From contig JALPQD010000832.1 in assembly GCA_023101885.1 (NCBI GenBank), positions 186,001-250,000 on the forward strand: DNA of 64,000 nucleotides, written 5' to 3'. Positions within the stretch are counted from its first letter, which is position 1. Every line of letters begins with the position of its first letter. Source of the DNA: Typhlomys cinereus. Its lineage: Eukaryota; Chordata; Mammalia; Rodentia; Platacanthomyidae. Shown here piece by piece: positions 1 to 14,767 of the stretch. The notes below the pieces were generated by a model, which saw only the letters and a list, made by a program, of their open reading frames with translations, was not told the origin of the DNA and did not search any database. A program made the position numbers and the translations under genes.

Positions 1-945
1 CAAATGACAGCAACCAATTATCCTGGGACATTGTCGAACTCACTGTCACTGATGTCTCTGGAATAGGAACCTGTCTCCTGGGCAAAAATATGATTCCCCC
101 CGTTCAGTTGACAGATATATGTAATGACACTTTGGTTGTCAATTCTACTGCTCATAGTTACTTGGCCTGCTCCACAGGCTTGACCACTTATATTGAGACT
201 TCCACATTTCTACAGGTACGTGACTATTGTGTGTTGGTGCGACTGTTTCCCAAACTCACCATTTATGACCCTAATGAGTTCCTTACATTCTGGCAAAGGA
301 GTACAGACCTCCATTCTCGCCATAAGAGAGAGCCTATATCTGCTGTAACTCTAGCTGTCCTTATCGGTCTTGGCCTTACTGGAGCAGGCACTGGTATAGC
401 ATCCCTTGCCACCTCCCAACATCAAAATAACCAACTTAGCATGGCCATTGATAATGACATTAGAGAAATAAGAGACAGCCTCTGAAATCTCAAAGACTCA
501 CTGGCATCCCTCTCTGAAGTAGTTTTACAAAATTGAAGAGGATTAGATCTAGTACTCCTTCAACAAGGAGGCCTCTGTGCAGCCTTAAAAGAACAATGCT
601 GTGTCTATATAGACAAAACTGGTCTTGTAGAAGATAGTTTACAAAAAATCACTGAGAGCCTAGAAAAAAGAAAAAGAGAAAGAGGAAAACAAGAATCTTG
701 GTATCAAAATTGGTTTTCCACCTCCCCTTGGCTATCAACCTTCCTTCCTAGTATTTTAGGACCTCTTATTGGATTACTTTTGCTTCTTTCTTTCGGCCCA
801 TGGGCTTTTCAAAAATTAACTCGTTTTATAAAATCTCAAGTTGACTCTGCCCTCTCTCCACCCTCCATTATGGTCCAATATCATCGGGTCTGTACAGAAA
901 ATACTGATGACAATGAAACATCCCTAGATATAAGAGAGGCTTAAT
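1..945 (+). pseudogene. Endogenous gammaretrovirus-like env, 3' part, broken
   Basis: This is the C-terminal part of a retroviral envelope gene, entering from the left edge. One frame is open from 90 to 484 and ends in a stop. The same frame then reads on as recognisable transmembrane-subunit sequence to a stop near 942, with a second in-frame stop near 534. Visible features in order are a basic cleavage-like stretch (about 325-335), a hydrophobic glycine- and alanine-rich fusion-peptide-like segment (about 340-410), a heptad-like region, a C-x6-CC cysteine motif (about 575-600), and a hydrophobic membrane anchor (about 735-810) followed by a cytoplasmic tail. The C-x6-CC motif is typical of gammaretrovirus-type envelopes. 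At least two premature stops make it non-functional. The surface subunit is outside the window. The family assignment is firm; the exact lineage is not. Confidence 0.85.
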
Positions 946-1398
946 TTCTCTGCCCTTACTACTGTTAAAACCTCATGGTGGAATGTTATTAATCATCCTT
1001 CTCTTGAGATTACTTCATGACATAGGTCCTGCCCGCCGCCTCCTCAACACGCTGGTCCCATCGACAATCAGCAGCAGCTTCAACCCCACAGGTGACCTTT
1101 GAGACCTTGTCCAGCTACAGCTATATCACCCTTGGGCCTTTAAGAGGAGGTTTTGAGCCCAGGTGGCCGCTCCAAAGACGGGCAACTTCCTCAGCTCCTA
1201 GACCAACCTAAGACAGGGACTCTGAGGGTGACAGAGCCACCCCATGACGGGTGAGGCTAGGAGCAGTGAGGTCGGACCCAAGACAGGAACGGCCACGAAA
1301 ATGGCTCCGGGACATACAGACAATATTCTTCCCAAGTTTGCCTCGGCCCAATAGCTGTCTAGCTGCCCCCCACCTTTACTATATAGAAAAGGGGGATA
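946..1398 (+). other. Provirus spacer between env end and 3' LTR, with polypurine tract
   Basis: Non-coding proviral sequence links the env stop to the LTR. A purine run at 1385-1396 (agaaaaggggga) lies just before the LTR start and fits the plus-strand primer (polypurine tract). The short open frames here and in the LTR have no recognisable similarity. Confidence 0.65.
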
Positions 1399-1805
1399 TG
1401 TTAGAGGCCAGAGTCACTAAAGGGCCAAAAGGAACTCATAAAACTTGTTTGACATGTGCCTCCGGGACCCAGCGTACCAGGACATTCCAGAAGAGCCTTA
1501 ACAACTCTCCGGATCCAGATAACCGATATCGCAACTGCCAGATGCCCGGTGACTAATATCGCGATTGTTAAAACGTCACAATTACCAGGCGCCTCTACCG
1601 ATGCTTACCAGGCTCCTCCACCATGCTTATCTCTTTTCCCCTGCCCCACTCCCCCTCCCACCTGAGCATATAAACTGTACCCTAACCCTAAATAAACGAG
1701 ACCTTGACAACTCTTTGCTTGGTCTCCCTCTTTTTTTCTCGCCCATCGTTCCCTGCAGGCTCGATATTCCTCAGATCCACAAATAACTGGTCCTGATGGA
1801 CAGGA
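1399..1805 (+). mobile_element. 3' LTR of the gammaretrovirus-like provirus
   Basis: The LTR starts with TG directly after the polypurine tract. It contains a TATA box (TATAAA, 1669-1674) and a poly(A) signal (AATAAA, 1691-1696), followed by a T-rich R/U5 region. L1 sequence resumes at about 1807, so the provirus was inserted in the 3' end of an antisense L1. The right boundary is uncertain by about 20 bases because the 5' LTR and the other target-site copy are outside the window. Confidence 0.75.
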
Positions 1806-1806
1806 C

Positions 1807-3506
1807 AGGGAGTACATATGGCGCTTAATTTTCTGGGTCTGGGATACTTCACTTAATATACTTGTTTCTAGTGACATCCATTTCCCAGGAAATTCCAGTA
1901 ATTCATCCTTTTTGATAGCTGAGTAGTACTCCATTGTATAGATGCACCACAGTTTCCTTATCTATTCGTCAACTGTTGGACATTTAGTTTTCTTTTTTAA
2001 GTGAATCTATTAGGTTTTTGGGATTAAAACGATATTAGCTTCATAGAAGGAATTTGGTAGTGTTCCTTCCTTTGCTATTTAATGGAACAGTTTAAGGAGT
2101 ATTGTTGTTATTAACTCCTTAAATGTCTGGTAGAACTCTGTGCTGAATCCATCTGGTCCAGGACATTTTTTGGTGGGAAGAGTCGAGATTACTTCCTCAA
2201 TTTCATCATATGTTATAGGACTATTTAAGTAATTCATAACTTCCTGATTCAATTTAGGTAAATTGTGTTTACTTAGTAATTTATACATCTCTTTTGTGTT
2301 ATCAAACTTCACAGACTATAGGTTTTGAAATATGATGTTATAGTTCTCTGGATTTATTGGGTATCAGTAGTGATAATTCCATTTTCATTTCTAATTTTGT
2401 TAACTTGGGTTTTCTCTCTCTTGCTTTTGGTTAATTTAGCTAGGGGTGTATCAATCTTATTGATTTTTTCAAAGAACTAGCTTTTTGACTGGTTGATTTT
2501 CTGTATCATTTTCCTAATCTCAATTTCAGATATTTCTCCTCTTATTTTGCTAATCTTCTCTTTTCTACTACTTTTGGGATCAGATTGTTCTAGTTTCTCT
2601 AAAGCTTAAAGCTGCATTGTTAAAGTTATTTATTTCTGATGCTTCCATTTTTTTGATGTAGGCATTAAGAGGTATGAATTTACCTCTTAGGACAGCTTTC
2701 ATTGTGTACCAGAGATTTTGGTAAGTTGTCTTGAATTTCCTTTTTAATTTCTCCTGAATCCAGTTCTCAGTCAATATCATATTGTTACGTTTCCAGGAGT
2801 TAGTGTATTTTCTATTGTTTGTGGTGTTGAGGATGTCCAGTTTTAGGCCACGGTGGTCTGATAGGGCACAGGTTAGAATTTCAACTTTTTTATATATGCG
2901 TAGATTCATTTTGTGGCCCAATATGTGATCTATTTTGTAGAAAGTTCTGTGTGCTGCTGAGAAAAATGTGTATTCTTTGGTGCATGGATGAAAAGCTCGA
3001 TAGAGATCTGTAAGGTCCATTTCTTTAAGGGTTTGATTAAGTTCCAAAGTGTCTCTGTTAAGCTTTGACCTGTTGATCTATCCCATGTTGAGAGGGCGGT
3101 TTTGAAGTCCCCTAAAATTATCGTTTGGAGGTTGATTTCTTGCTTTAGACGCTATAGGGTTTTCTTAATGAATGTGGAGGGGCCCGTATTGGGTGCATAT
3201 ATGTTCAATATTGTGAAGTCTTCCTGGTGAATTGTACTTGTGACTAAAATGTATTATCCTTCTATGTCTCTTATGATTTTCTTTGGTTTGAAGTCCACTT
3301 TGTCTGAAAGCATAATTGCTACCCCTGCCTGTTTCCTGGTTCCATTAGCTTGCAAAATTTTGGACCAGCCTTTCATTTTTAGGATGTGCCTATCTTTTGT
3401 GGTGAAATGAGTTTCCTGAAGGCAGCAGATTGTTGGATTGTGGTTTTTAATCCAAGTTTGTAATCTGTGTCTCTTAATCGTTGAGTTAATACCATTGACA
3501 TTTAAT
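1807..3506 (-). mobile_element. L1 retrotransposon, antisense, ORF2 part
   Basis: Read on the minus strand, 3506 to about 2580 gives the ORF2 start and endonuclease domain, with recognisable IDHILG and SDHRGLKLD motifs. About 2312-2079 gives a reverse-transcriptase segment containing CPGPDGF. About 1934-1807 gives the ORF2 C-terminus (MEYYSAIK...). The YxDD catalytic part of the reverse transcriptase and most of the C-terminal third are missing: the text jumps from the RT N-terminus to the ORF2 end near 1985. Many stops and frameshifts mark it as dead. It is the same element as 7422-9398, split by the Zbtb18 retrocopy. Its own 3' UTR would lie to the left of the provirus, outside the window. 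Confidence 0.85.
3497..3506. repeat. Target-site duplication, left copy (Zbtb18 retrocopy)
   Basis: The 10-mer gacatttaat occurs here and again at 7412-7421, exactly bounding the retrocopy. The related L1 at about 46490 has one uninterrupted copy of this site (with small differences), which shows the pre-insertion state. Confidence 0.85.
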
Positions 3507-3513
3507 TTTTTTT

Positions 3514-5502
3514 CAGTTCATATAATTTATTGCAATTAGCACACAGTTTAAAAATTCACCAACACACCAATAGTACACAACTAAACAGCATTATAAGTTA
3601 TTTCCCCCTCAGGAAAATAAAACATACTATGATTGTCAAAGCTAGATGTCAGTCTAAGTTTTAGAACAAAGAATGAATGTGAAACTAAGGAAAAAGCAAT
3701 CACTCACAATGACCACAAAAAGAAAATCCAAAAAAGTCCGTTTTCTCACAGACATTGATTGTCTTCTGTAAATTAATAAAAATTATCTTAACATAAACTG
3801 TATTAAAAAAAAACTAGAAACTCTTCAAGTAACTAAAGATAATGCTCCAAGGCCATTTTCACAGCTTTTTGTTGTTGTTTGTTTGCTTTAAATGCCATTA
3901 TAGCCAAATTAACACACATTTGACCAAATATTTCCAAAACAGTCCAGAAACACACAATGGAGTTTTCCATTCAGTGTCTTAAGCAAAAAAAAAAATAGGC
4001 TATGTTTACAGTAGTTAAGGCAATCAAATTTTAAACAAAAGCATCAAAAAAAAAAAAAGGAAAAACAGCAAAGTTTTTCCATGCTACTCCCATAGACCTT
4101 ATTTTTAAGTGCAAGACAGGAAAATGAACATTGTCCAAAATGCTTCTGCCCCCACGTGGCAGGCTGCAGCCTCCCCTGTGACACATAGTCTACTAATCCT
4201 TCCCCGTGTCAATCAAGGCAGTCCAGTCCTTTCAGCCTGGGGCTTTTTCAGTCCATAGAATCTTTTCATGAGGGGGAGGGGAGAGGGAGAGGTAGGAAAT
4301 AAGGGAGAAATAGAACAGGGGAGTAAGAGAGAGAGAAAGAGACAGAAAGAGAGAAAATGACCTATTGTCAATTTGTGCAGTAGTTATTCTAAAAAATGCT
4401 CAACTGGGTAAGTGTGTGCACCTAAACTTTGAGCTGGCATGGCTTCTGTGCAATCAGAAGCTTGTTAGAAACGCATACTGAACATGCAAATCTTTAAGCC
4501 GTTTGTAAACATTTATATGTTCCTTGTTACATAGCTAAGGTATCAATTTGCAGCTTAAGTTTTTATTCAGCTTAACGGTTTCAACTTAAAGACAGTGGGC
4601 AAGTCAATTTAAATTATATAAAATAAAAATAAAAACTGCATTTACGTTCTTCGTAACGCCAGTTTTTTTTCCCAAGTGGTGCTATTTTTCTAAGGAAATT
4701 AAATAATTTTAAACTCACTCATTAAAATTATACAATGTAAACAAAGACAAAAAATATATTGAAACTCATGCATTTCTGTAGCATTAATATTTACTTTTCA
4801 AGACTCAACTAAGAGCATCACACTAAGTTAAGTTCTTTGACACCCCCCCAGCCCATGTAATCAATTACAGTATACAAAAATAGTAATTCACAATTTTTAA
4901 ACACACAGTTCAACAGTGCTGAAGCTACAATATCCTTTTCATCTCAAGCAAACCTTCACAAAGACAGGATCCCAGTGATCCCAGTGTACTTTCAGAATTT
5001 CTCTCACTGGGAACGTCAGAAAACCAGGAGTTGCCACAGAAAGTTTTAAGTCAACTGCTTGTTTAAAAATAGATAATCCAGCATTTCAGAAATTTTCCAT
5101 TTGGATCTAAAAGCATTCAGGTTTCCAACAGCCAGAAAAAATTCATGCAATTTGAGACATAGAAAGAGGCTAATAAAACTGGAGGGAATTTCTACTTTAA
5201 CAAAAGCAAACCAAACAATGTGGGGTTCAAGACAACGCGGTGTGTACAAAATGAGGCCGAGGGAAAGCACCGTGAGGCACGAGCTTGGGAAGGTTCCTAA
5301 CAGCTCCAGGGCCTACCCTCCAAGGACAGACACCTTTCTACTCTCTACATCAGAATGCTAAATTAGTGAGATTCTCATGCTATTACTCTAACGTGCAAAA
5401 AATAAGTTAAGATCCCAACGTTTTAGTTCCAGGAAACAAGACTGCTTTTAGACCGTACCACAACTATATAGAGATCTATGTATATATATATATGTGTATA
5501 TA

Positions 5503-5555
<53 letters not shown>
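3514..5555 (-). other. 3' UTR portion of the Zbtb18 retrocopy
   Basis: About 2 kb of AT-rich non-coding sequence lies between the pseudogene stop codon and its poly(A) tail. I read it as the retrotransposed 3' UTR because no other element boundary interrupts it and the target duplication lies outside it. The short open frames at 5046-5361 are chance. Confidence 0.75.
5478..5553. repeat. (TA)n / (TG)n microsatellite
   Basis: A TA-dominated simple repeat with short TG patches lies immediately downstream, in the pseudogene sense, of the Zbtb18 stop codon. It may have expanded from a short TA run in the parental 3' UTR. Confidence 0.95.
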
Positions 5556-5558
<3 letters not shown>

Positions 5559-6724
5559 TTTCCAAAGTTCTTGAGAGCTATCTTCTAAGGTCCAGTCACT
5601 GACAGTGGGCAAATTCAGTGCTTCGCTTTTGACGGACAAAAAGTTCACCAACTCACAGTGGAACTTGCGGATGTGTCTGTACAGGTCTCCAGACTGCGTG
5701 AATCTGCGCTGGCACCACTTGCAGGTGTGCGGCTTCTTGCGGGTGTGCACCACCGCATGGCAGCTCAGTACTCGCACCGCATGGTGCGAGTACTGGAAGC
5801 TCTTGCCGCACTGGGTGCACGTGTAGGGCTTCTCCCCGGACTGAGTCCTCTCTCGGCGCTTGAGCGTGTACATTCAGGAGAAAGTCTTCCCATACAGAGC
5901 ACACGAGGGCACGTTGACATCTGTGGCGGGCTTGCTGCAGATGTCATCCTGCTCGCGGAAGTGGGTGCTCAGGTGGATTTGGAGGATGTGGGGGCTCGGG
6001 AAGACTTTGTTGCACAGGGGGCACATAAAGATCTGGCCCATGGGGCTGAGGATGTTGGAGACGTAGGGGAGCAGATTGCTCTCTATGTCCCCTTCCACTG
6101 GCACGCGCTCACTCTCCGGAGTCATAATCTCATCATCGCTGGGCTTGTCCTCCGGGTCCAGCTCCCTCAAGACTGAGTCCTCCCTCAGCGGAGCCAGGTG
6201 GGCTGACGCTCACACTCTCTTTCACAGTGCTATGCTCCATGTCATAGTCATTAGTGCCAACATCACTCTCCTCATAGGATGCCTCTTTCTCCACCTTTAC
6301 CTGCACCAGGCTGCTTCTCAGCACGTCCTCTGCGTTAAAGACTCAGTGGAGCTGCAGGGACTGGATACTGTTTTTCCAGCTGCCATGACGTGGGGTTCTG
6401 CCTCCCCGCCAGCCTGGGGAATGCCTGTTGAGTCTGAGGACAATCGCATCCACATGTTCCTAGGCTCGGTGGCCAAGTCCCTTTCGCTGGGCAGGATATT
6501 CAGTTTCTCATCTTTGCCTTCATCTTTGTCACTGGGCAGGTCGCCTGCCATGTGGCTGCAGCCATCCCAGAGGCTCTCGACTTTGTCCGAGCAACTTGAG
6601 GCGTTCTCTTCCTGTTTGGTGCTGTCAGCCTCCGTGCTGGCTTTCTCTTTCAACTTCTTTTTGCAGACTTTGGCAATGTCATACATACATGTGGAGATAA
6701 CTGGCAGCTGCTAGCACGTCTTCA

Positions 6725-7036
<312 letters not shown>

Positions 7037-7411
7037 TCACCGCGTCCCCGCCAGCCGCCGCGTCCTCCGCCTTCCTCGCCTCCTCCCGGCTGCCGCCGCC
7101 AACACCACCGGACTTGGTGGGCTTCCTCCTCCGCGGGTCCTCCTCCCGCCCGCCTATCCCCTTCCCCCCGTCCGCCCCCTGCCCCCCGTCCCCCGGGCCC
7201 GGCTCCGTCACCCGCTCCCCTGCCTCTCCCTCCCGCCCTCCCTCCCTCTCACACCGCTGTCAGCCGGAGGCGCGCAGCGGACCGAAGAGGGCCCCACTCT
7301 CAACTGCTCCCCATGGCAGCAGCCCAGTGGCAGTCACAGCCGGCCAGACACAGGAGGGAGCAAGCCAGGGAGTCAGCGCAGCGCCGCCGGGCAGGGGCGG
7401 GAGAGGGGGCC

Positions 7412-7421
7412 GACATTTAAT
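7412..7421. repeat. Target-site duplication, right copy (Zbtb18 retrocopy)
   Basis: This is the second copy of gacatttaat. L1 sequence (tgttataatggag...) continues directly from it, as in the unbroken L1 near 46500. Confidence 0.85.
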
Positions 7422-9398
7422 GTTATAATGGAGAAATTATTTTTAATTCTGGACATTTTTTATGATTAGTGGATTTTGTAAGCGTATTGTTTGATATTTA
7501 TGTTTTGGTAGTATTATACTTCCTTTCTGTCCTCCTGGATATGCTTGTTCTTTTCTTCAAGCTTGAGTATCATTTCTAGCATTTTTTGAAGGCCTGATTT
7601 GGTAGACATGTATCCCTTCAAGTTGTCTTTGTGTTGGAAAACTTTTCTTTCTCCCTCAATCATGACAGATAGTTTTGCCGGGTATATCAGTCTGGGTTGG
7701 CATTTTTGCTCATTTAATATTTGAAGTAAGTTTCTCCAAGCTCTTCTTACTTCTACTGTTCCCATTGGGTAGTCATTTGTTCTTCTAATAGGTTTACCTT
7801 TAAAAGTGACTTGCTTTTTTTCTCTTGAAGCTCTCAGCACCTTTTCTTGTCTTGAATGTGGAGTGCTTTGACTATTATTTGCAATTTTCTATTTTGGTCA
7901 TATCTATTTGGAATGCGAAATGCCTCTTGTATTTGGATAGGCCTCTCATTCTTCAGTTGTGGGAAGTTTTCATTTATGATGATTTGAAATATTTCCTCAG
8001 GTGTGGTATTTTGGGATTCTTGCTCTGGTATTCCATGAATGCGCATGTTAGGTTTCTTCAGGGTGTCTCATATTTCTTGAATGTTCCTCTCAAGTATCTT
8101 TTTGGCTTTAACAATCTCTTCCATTGAGCTGGTTAATTCTCCCACTCTGTCTTCAAGATCTGAAATTCTATTTTCTGCTTCATTTGTTCTGCTGATAAAA
8201 CTCTCTGTTTAGTTTTTGGTTGAAGATAACTTGTCTTTTAGTTGAATTTTAAACTCTGCCTGAGACTGTTTTAACTGCTCTATGCCTATTTTTGTTTCTT
8301 GAACTGTTTTTCTCAACTCCTCCAAGTGCCTATTGTGTTCCTGTTCAAAGTGGTTATGCGGTTGTTAAACTCTTCTCAGGTTTCCTCTTTCATAGTATTA
8401 ATCATGGTAATGATCATACTCAAAGTTGTTATGTTGGGTCTGGCTTTCTTAGCTATTTTCTGTGAATTTGTTCTGGTTGGAATCCATCATTATGGGATTG
8501 ATTCTTTCGATGGGAGATGGTCTTCTTGGGTTTTGTTTCTCATGGATCTGCACTTTGACTTGGGCATCTTTGTTTTGTTTCTTAGGACCTTTCAGTTTCT
8601 GTGTTTTTCACTGAATTGATTTAGTTGGTATTATTACACTGGCCAGTTATTACTAGTGCTTGCCTTGGATTGGGTATGTTTGTCTATTGTTATTATAATT
8701 TCCTAGATGAGGCTATTAGGCTGTTAATACATCAGTTAAGTGAGGTTAAGTAGACAAGGGGTGATGGTATGGTATGGTAGTGCACTTTTACGATTTAGTA
8801 TCTTGGTGATATGTGAGGGTGATGGTGTACTCCCTGGAGTTGTATATGTTTTTCGGGTGGCTGTATGGAGAAGCTGATCTACAGCAATTGATACTAGAAA
8901 GGATCAGTAAGGTGAAAAAAAGGAGATTTACTTATCTTTGGACTGGATGTGAAGAATCTCTCCCACATGATAGGATGATTGTAGAGGACTCCAGATGTAT
9001 GGCCTTTGTCCCTTAGAGTTTTGCTTGAGTTTCCTTTGGACTCTATTGAATTTTGAGTAGCAATGTGTCTTCCATGGACCACGTGCATAGGTGTTTCCCC
9101 CCCCCCTCCCCTCCCCATGGGCCAGAGAGGCAGAGGGTCTGATGTTGATGTCAGAATTCTTCACCTGGGACCTGGGACTTGGCTTAGTGACCCACCCAAG
9201 CTCCAGGGATGGAGGAATGTGAGCAAGTCTTGTCTGGTAGGGCAGAGGCATGGGCCTTAGGAAGAAAGGGGCTGGGGTCCAGGGTGGGGCCCAGGCAAAC
9301 CGGAGGCGGCCTGGGTTCCTCTGGGACAGACACGGGGGCATCTGGAGGGGCTGGGCGGACTCACCTGGGACCTGGGACCTGGAGGGTGAGAGGACACA
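7422..9398 (-). mobile_element. L1 retrotransposon, antisense, ORF1 and 5' UTR
   Basis: This continues the L1 interrupted by the Zbtb18 retrocopy. On the minus strand, about 8600-8100 encodes the N-terminal and coiled-coil part of ORF1p in broken frames. About 8046-7834 gives the RRM-like part (MRIHGIPEQES...) and 7840-7514 the C-terminal RNA-binding domain (RLIYPAKLSVMIEGE). From about 8640 to 9398 the sequence is non-coding and becomes GC-rich. The phrase cacctgggacctgggac recurs at about 9162 and 9361, which suggests 5' UTR monomers with a period near 200 bp. ORF1 is broken by several frameshifts and stops. Confidence 0.85.
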
Positions 9399-9419
9399 GG
9401 GATTGGTGACTTTTGAAAG

Positions 9420-11580
<2,161 letters not shown>

Positions 11581-12065
11581 CTTGTTATGTCATTTAACTA
11601 TATTAATGTGTCTGATTCTTAAAGAAGTATAAAATTATATCTGAGAAGTGAATATATCTTAGCATTCATGCATATGATAAATGATGTGAACATACACTGC
11701 AATATTAATATATATTTCTTAACATACTTTAATCACCTTAAATAAACTATTTTCTTATTAATACTTACCTGCAGGTTTCTCCAAATTAATTCTGGTTAAT
11801 CATTTTTAACTTTCCATTTCTATATTATATGAGTGACATTTATGGTACTATAACATGACTTTCACATGTGGAATATGTAAACTTTCTGAACTATCTACAT
11901 TTTGCATCTAACTAAGCTCAAATATTCAGTGTTCTAAAGGATCATATGCTATGGAAAAGATCCCTATACATTTGATGATACCACACAAGAAATGGAAGGC
12001 TCCTGGGAATTAGCAATCAATTATGACCCTAGTAAAACAATTATATGAGCTAGAGAGATGACTTG
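11581..12065 (-). repeat. Upstream flank shared with zinc-finger copy 2
   Basis: This non-coding sequence on the 5' side of copy 1 aligns by eye with 61561-62035. Shared phrases include attaatgtgtctgatt, catgcatatgataaatg and acaattatatnagctagagagatga. On the minus strand a donor-like cag/GTAAGT sits near 11770, and the matching place in copy 2 is GTAA. This suggests that intron sequence was duplicated together with the exon. Confidence 0.7.
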
Positions 12066-12117
12066 ATAGACAGCTGCAAATTCTGGGCCACGATATTTCT
12101 TCTTACTATAATTTCAC

Positions 12118-13330
12118 ATGTACATCCATGTTCATTGCTGAATTATTCACAATAACAAAGACATGGAATCAAATAAATGGCTGTAGGTTAATAAATAGAT
12201 AAAAGTTAGGACATATTCAAATTAAAATACTATTTAGGAAAGAAAGAAGTGGTTTAATGAAATTTTCATGGAAATGGATATAATTGGAATAACTCATACC
12301 TCAATCAAAGAAAATAAGACACCATATTTTCTTCTTTTAAGTGGAACCTAGTTTCAAGCCCTCATTTTGAAAAAATCAAGGGGAAAGATTATAAATAGGA
12401 AAAGGGGTAAAAAAAAGACTCCAGTGTAACAAAGACAAAGAAAACAGTTTAATGGATAATAATATCATTGTTAAGGAAAAACTTCTACCTACTAAGACAC
12501 TTAATCCAATCCTCTATTAGTATTCTTCTAGTTCACTAGTTTAAATTCCTGAATATGTTTCTCAATTATGGATGTTGGTGTGATGGTTGATAAATAGCCT
12601 GTTGTTTGATTGGAGATTTATTTTCCTCACTATTGTGTTTGTTCCTGTTTTTATATGATTTAAGCCTTATATAAATAATATTTTTAAATTTTTTTTGTCT
12701 TTGAATAGAAGAGGATCCCAAGGTCCAGAAAGGATGTAGCCTTGTGTAGAGCAAGAACAACAAAACAGACAAAAATATTCCATCAGAGTACAGAATAGTG
12801 ACGACCCTACAATGTTCACCCAGAACCAGGACAGCCAAATATCTCCCACACTAAGGCTCAGGGAATCTTGTAGCATAGAAGGAGGTAAAAATTGTAAGAG
12901 CGTAAAGATAGGGAGCTCCACTACTAGACAAGATACTCTACTCAGGACAAGGTTCATGCAGCCAGGAACCTATAAAATCAGACTTGACCTTAACACACCT
13001 GCACAACAGCTGACACATCAACACATTCCCACAGACCAAATAGGATTTCAAGAGAAATAATTGCCAGCAGTATGGATAGAGTTGCACAGGTGAAGATGAC
13101 TACCCATATGAGTGGTATGCCCAAGGAAGGACCTTTTAGGCTGCGATGGTGGCCTGACCCCCACTAGAGCAGATGATCCAGAGTGGATTCTGGCACTCTT
13201 ATAAACCGAGTAAGAGGAGGTTGGGAGGTAGCAGTTTGGATCATTGAGGGAAGGGAAGGTAAAATGGGGGAGAGAAGGTGAAAGGAAAAAATACATATTG
13301 CGCTTGCATAAAATTCAAAAAAATAAAAGT
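12118..13330 (+). mobile_element. Old L1 3' end (ORF2 C-terminus and 3' UTR)
   Basis: At about 12118-12360 the sequence resembles the ORF2 C-terminal coding end seen intact at 48560-48780 (caaagacatggaatcaa, gtggaacctag). From about 12690 to 13330 it matches the family 3' UTR (ctcagggaatctt, gtaagagcgtaaagat, aagatactc). Strongly diverged, with no open frame. Confidence 0.65.
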
Positions 13331-13400
13331 ATATCTGGATGTGGTGAAGCATGATTGTTATCTGAAAACTGGAGGTAGAGGCAGGAAGATCTGTACTTAA
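13331..13400 (+). repeat. B1 SINE fragment
   Basis: The sequence tatctggatgtggtgaagcatg followed by ggaggtagaggcaggaagatc is the 7SL-derived B1 body in degraded form. Confidence 0.7.
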
Positions 13401-14099
13401 ACCTAATCTTCAACAACAAATACTGTTTTAATATACTCTTAAATACATACCATACTATTGCAAAAAATAATTACTATGAGAGAGAATTTTTGCCAAGCTA
13501 AGAAACATACTTAACAACAAAACACACAAAAAGAAAACAAAAAAGAGAAGCAGTTAGCTTTACAGCTCCTTAAGCAATAATCACTAAGCTGTAGATCCTT
13601 AAGAAAACTGCAAGCCACCCTGTGTTTAGACAAACCTTGTAAAAACAACTCAATACTGCCATAACTGATGAGATTGTTGTTCCTCAGTTTTCTTATTCAG
13701 AATGCAATTACTGACCTGAGAGTCTGCACACTGAGTCTTTTGCTGGGTTTGTGGTAAAATTCCTTTCTCCAACTTCAATATATATTGGGTTTCCTCATGC
13801 TTTGCTCTGTCAGTAGAAAATAAGCCATGAATTATGCTTGGCTAATACAAGCCCACTGAAAAATGACAGTATCTCATATTTTGAGTTGTGATCCATATAT
13901 TAGAACTTATTTATTTATTTACTCATATTTATTTTATGTGTGTGTATATGTGCAGGTGTAACACAGGACACTGTGTTACCCTGTGGAGAGCAATGGGTGA
14001 CTTTGCGAATCATCCTTGATTTCTTTTACTTTCTTCTTAATTTATCTGGCCATCATGGCTATAATTTCAGACCTCTTCTCTTTCTGCCTGGCATTTTTA
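13401..14099. other. No gene seen
   Basis: AT-rich unique-looking sequence. A short TTTA run near 13910 and a TG-rich patch near 13940 look like the tail of an old antisense SINE. No coding signal. Confidence 0.5.
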
Positions 14100-14749
14100 A
14101 GTGGGGGTTGTTAGTCCTAAAGCCTGATATCTGAAGAATGACATATTAGCATATAAAACAGGCAGCTGTTCTGGGCTCCTTCCTTTGAAGTTCCATTTGC
14201 CTCTTGTCTGCAAGACAATGGCAGATGAACTCCTTCCTTCTGAAATTGAGTTTACCTCCTGTCTGTTCTTGGATCACTTTTGTTTTTTCTCAGGACTGCC
14301 TGGGTTACCTCCCCTTACAGTGCCTTCCTACATATTTGAGATATGCTAATGCACAGATCAAGTAACTCTGTTTTGAGGGATACACCATCCATTCCCTTCT
14401 AGCAATAAGGTGCCATGCTTGTTTTCTCTACCCAGAGACATTATGTCTGGTCACAGAGGAAAAAAACAAAAACAAAAACAAAAAAAAGTCACTCCTGCCT
14501 TTTTTTTTTATTAACTGGAATGTATACATTTTAAATAATCCTGTAAAGAATTTGGTCCTGCTCTTCTTTGATGTTTTCCTGAATTTGGCCCTGCTCCTTG
14601 ATGGTTTTCCTATAAATACTCATGTATGCTTCAATAAAGCTGTATTGAATGATGGAAGACATCCGAGGTTCCCTCTGACTTCATGCCTCATCAATTCCTA
14701 TTGCTCCCACTTCTGTTTCTGCATGTAAATCTGGGTTTATGCTGGTTTA
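14100..14749 (+). mobile_element. 5' LTR of a 4.8-kb provirus
   Basis: About 650 bp that matches 18260-18911 along nearly its whole length, in the same orientation. Landmarks in both copies are acattagcat/acatattagcat, tctgcaagacaatggcagatg, gagatatgctaatgcacag, a poly(A) signal (AATAAA, 14633-14638) and the end ctgggtttatgctggtt. The opening TG is mutated to AG here. The two LTRs differ at scattered positions and small indels, so the insertion is old. Confidence 0.85.
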
Positions 14750-14767
14750 TGGGCCCAGACAGCTCAG
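14750..14767 (+). promoter_or_regulatory. Possible primer-binding site
   Basis: TGGGCCCAGACAGCTCAG follows the LTR directly and starts with the TGG expected opposite a tRNA CCA end. I cannot assign the tRNA. Confidence 0.35.

Noticed and set aside
5605..6714. Plus-strand frames of 73-212 codons
   Set aside because: Antisense shadows of the Zbtb18 pseudogene coding sequence.
11770..11860. KRAB exon upstream of zinc-finger copy 1
   Set aside because: A donor-like site is present, but no frame reads as KRAB A or B box in either paralogue.
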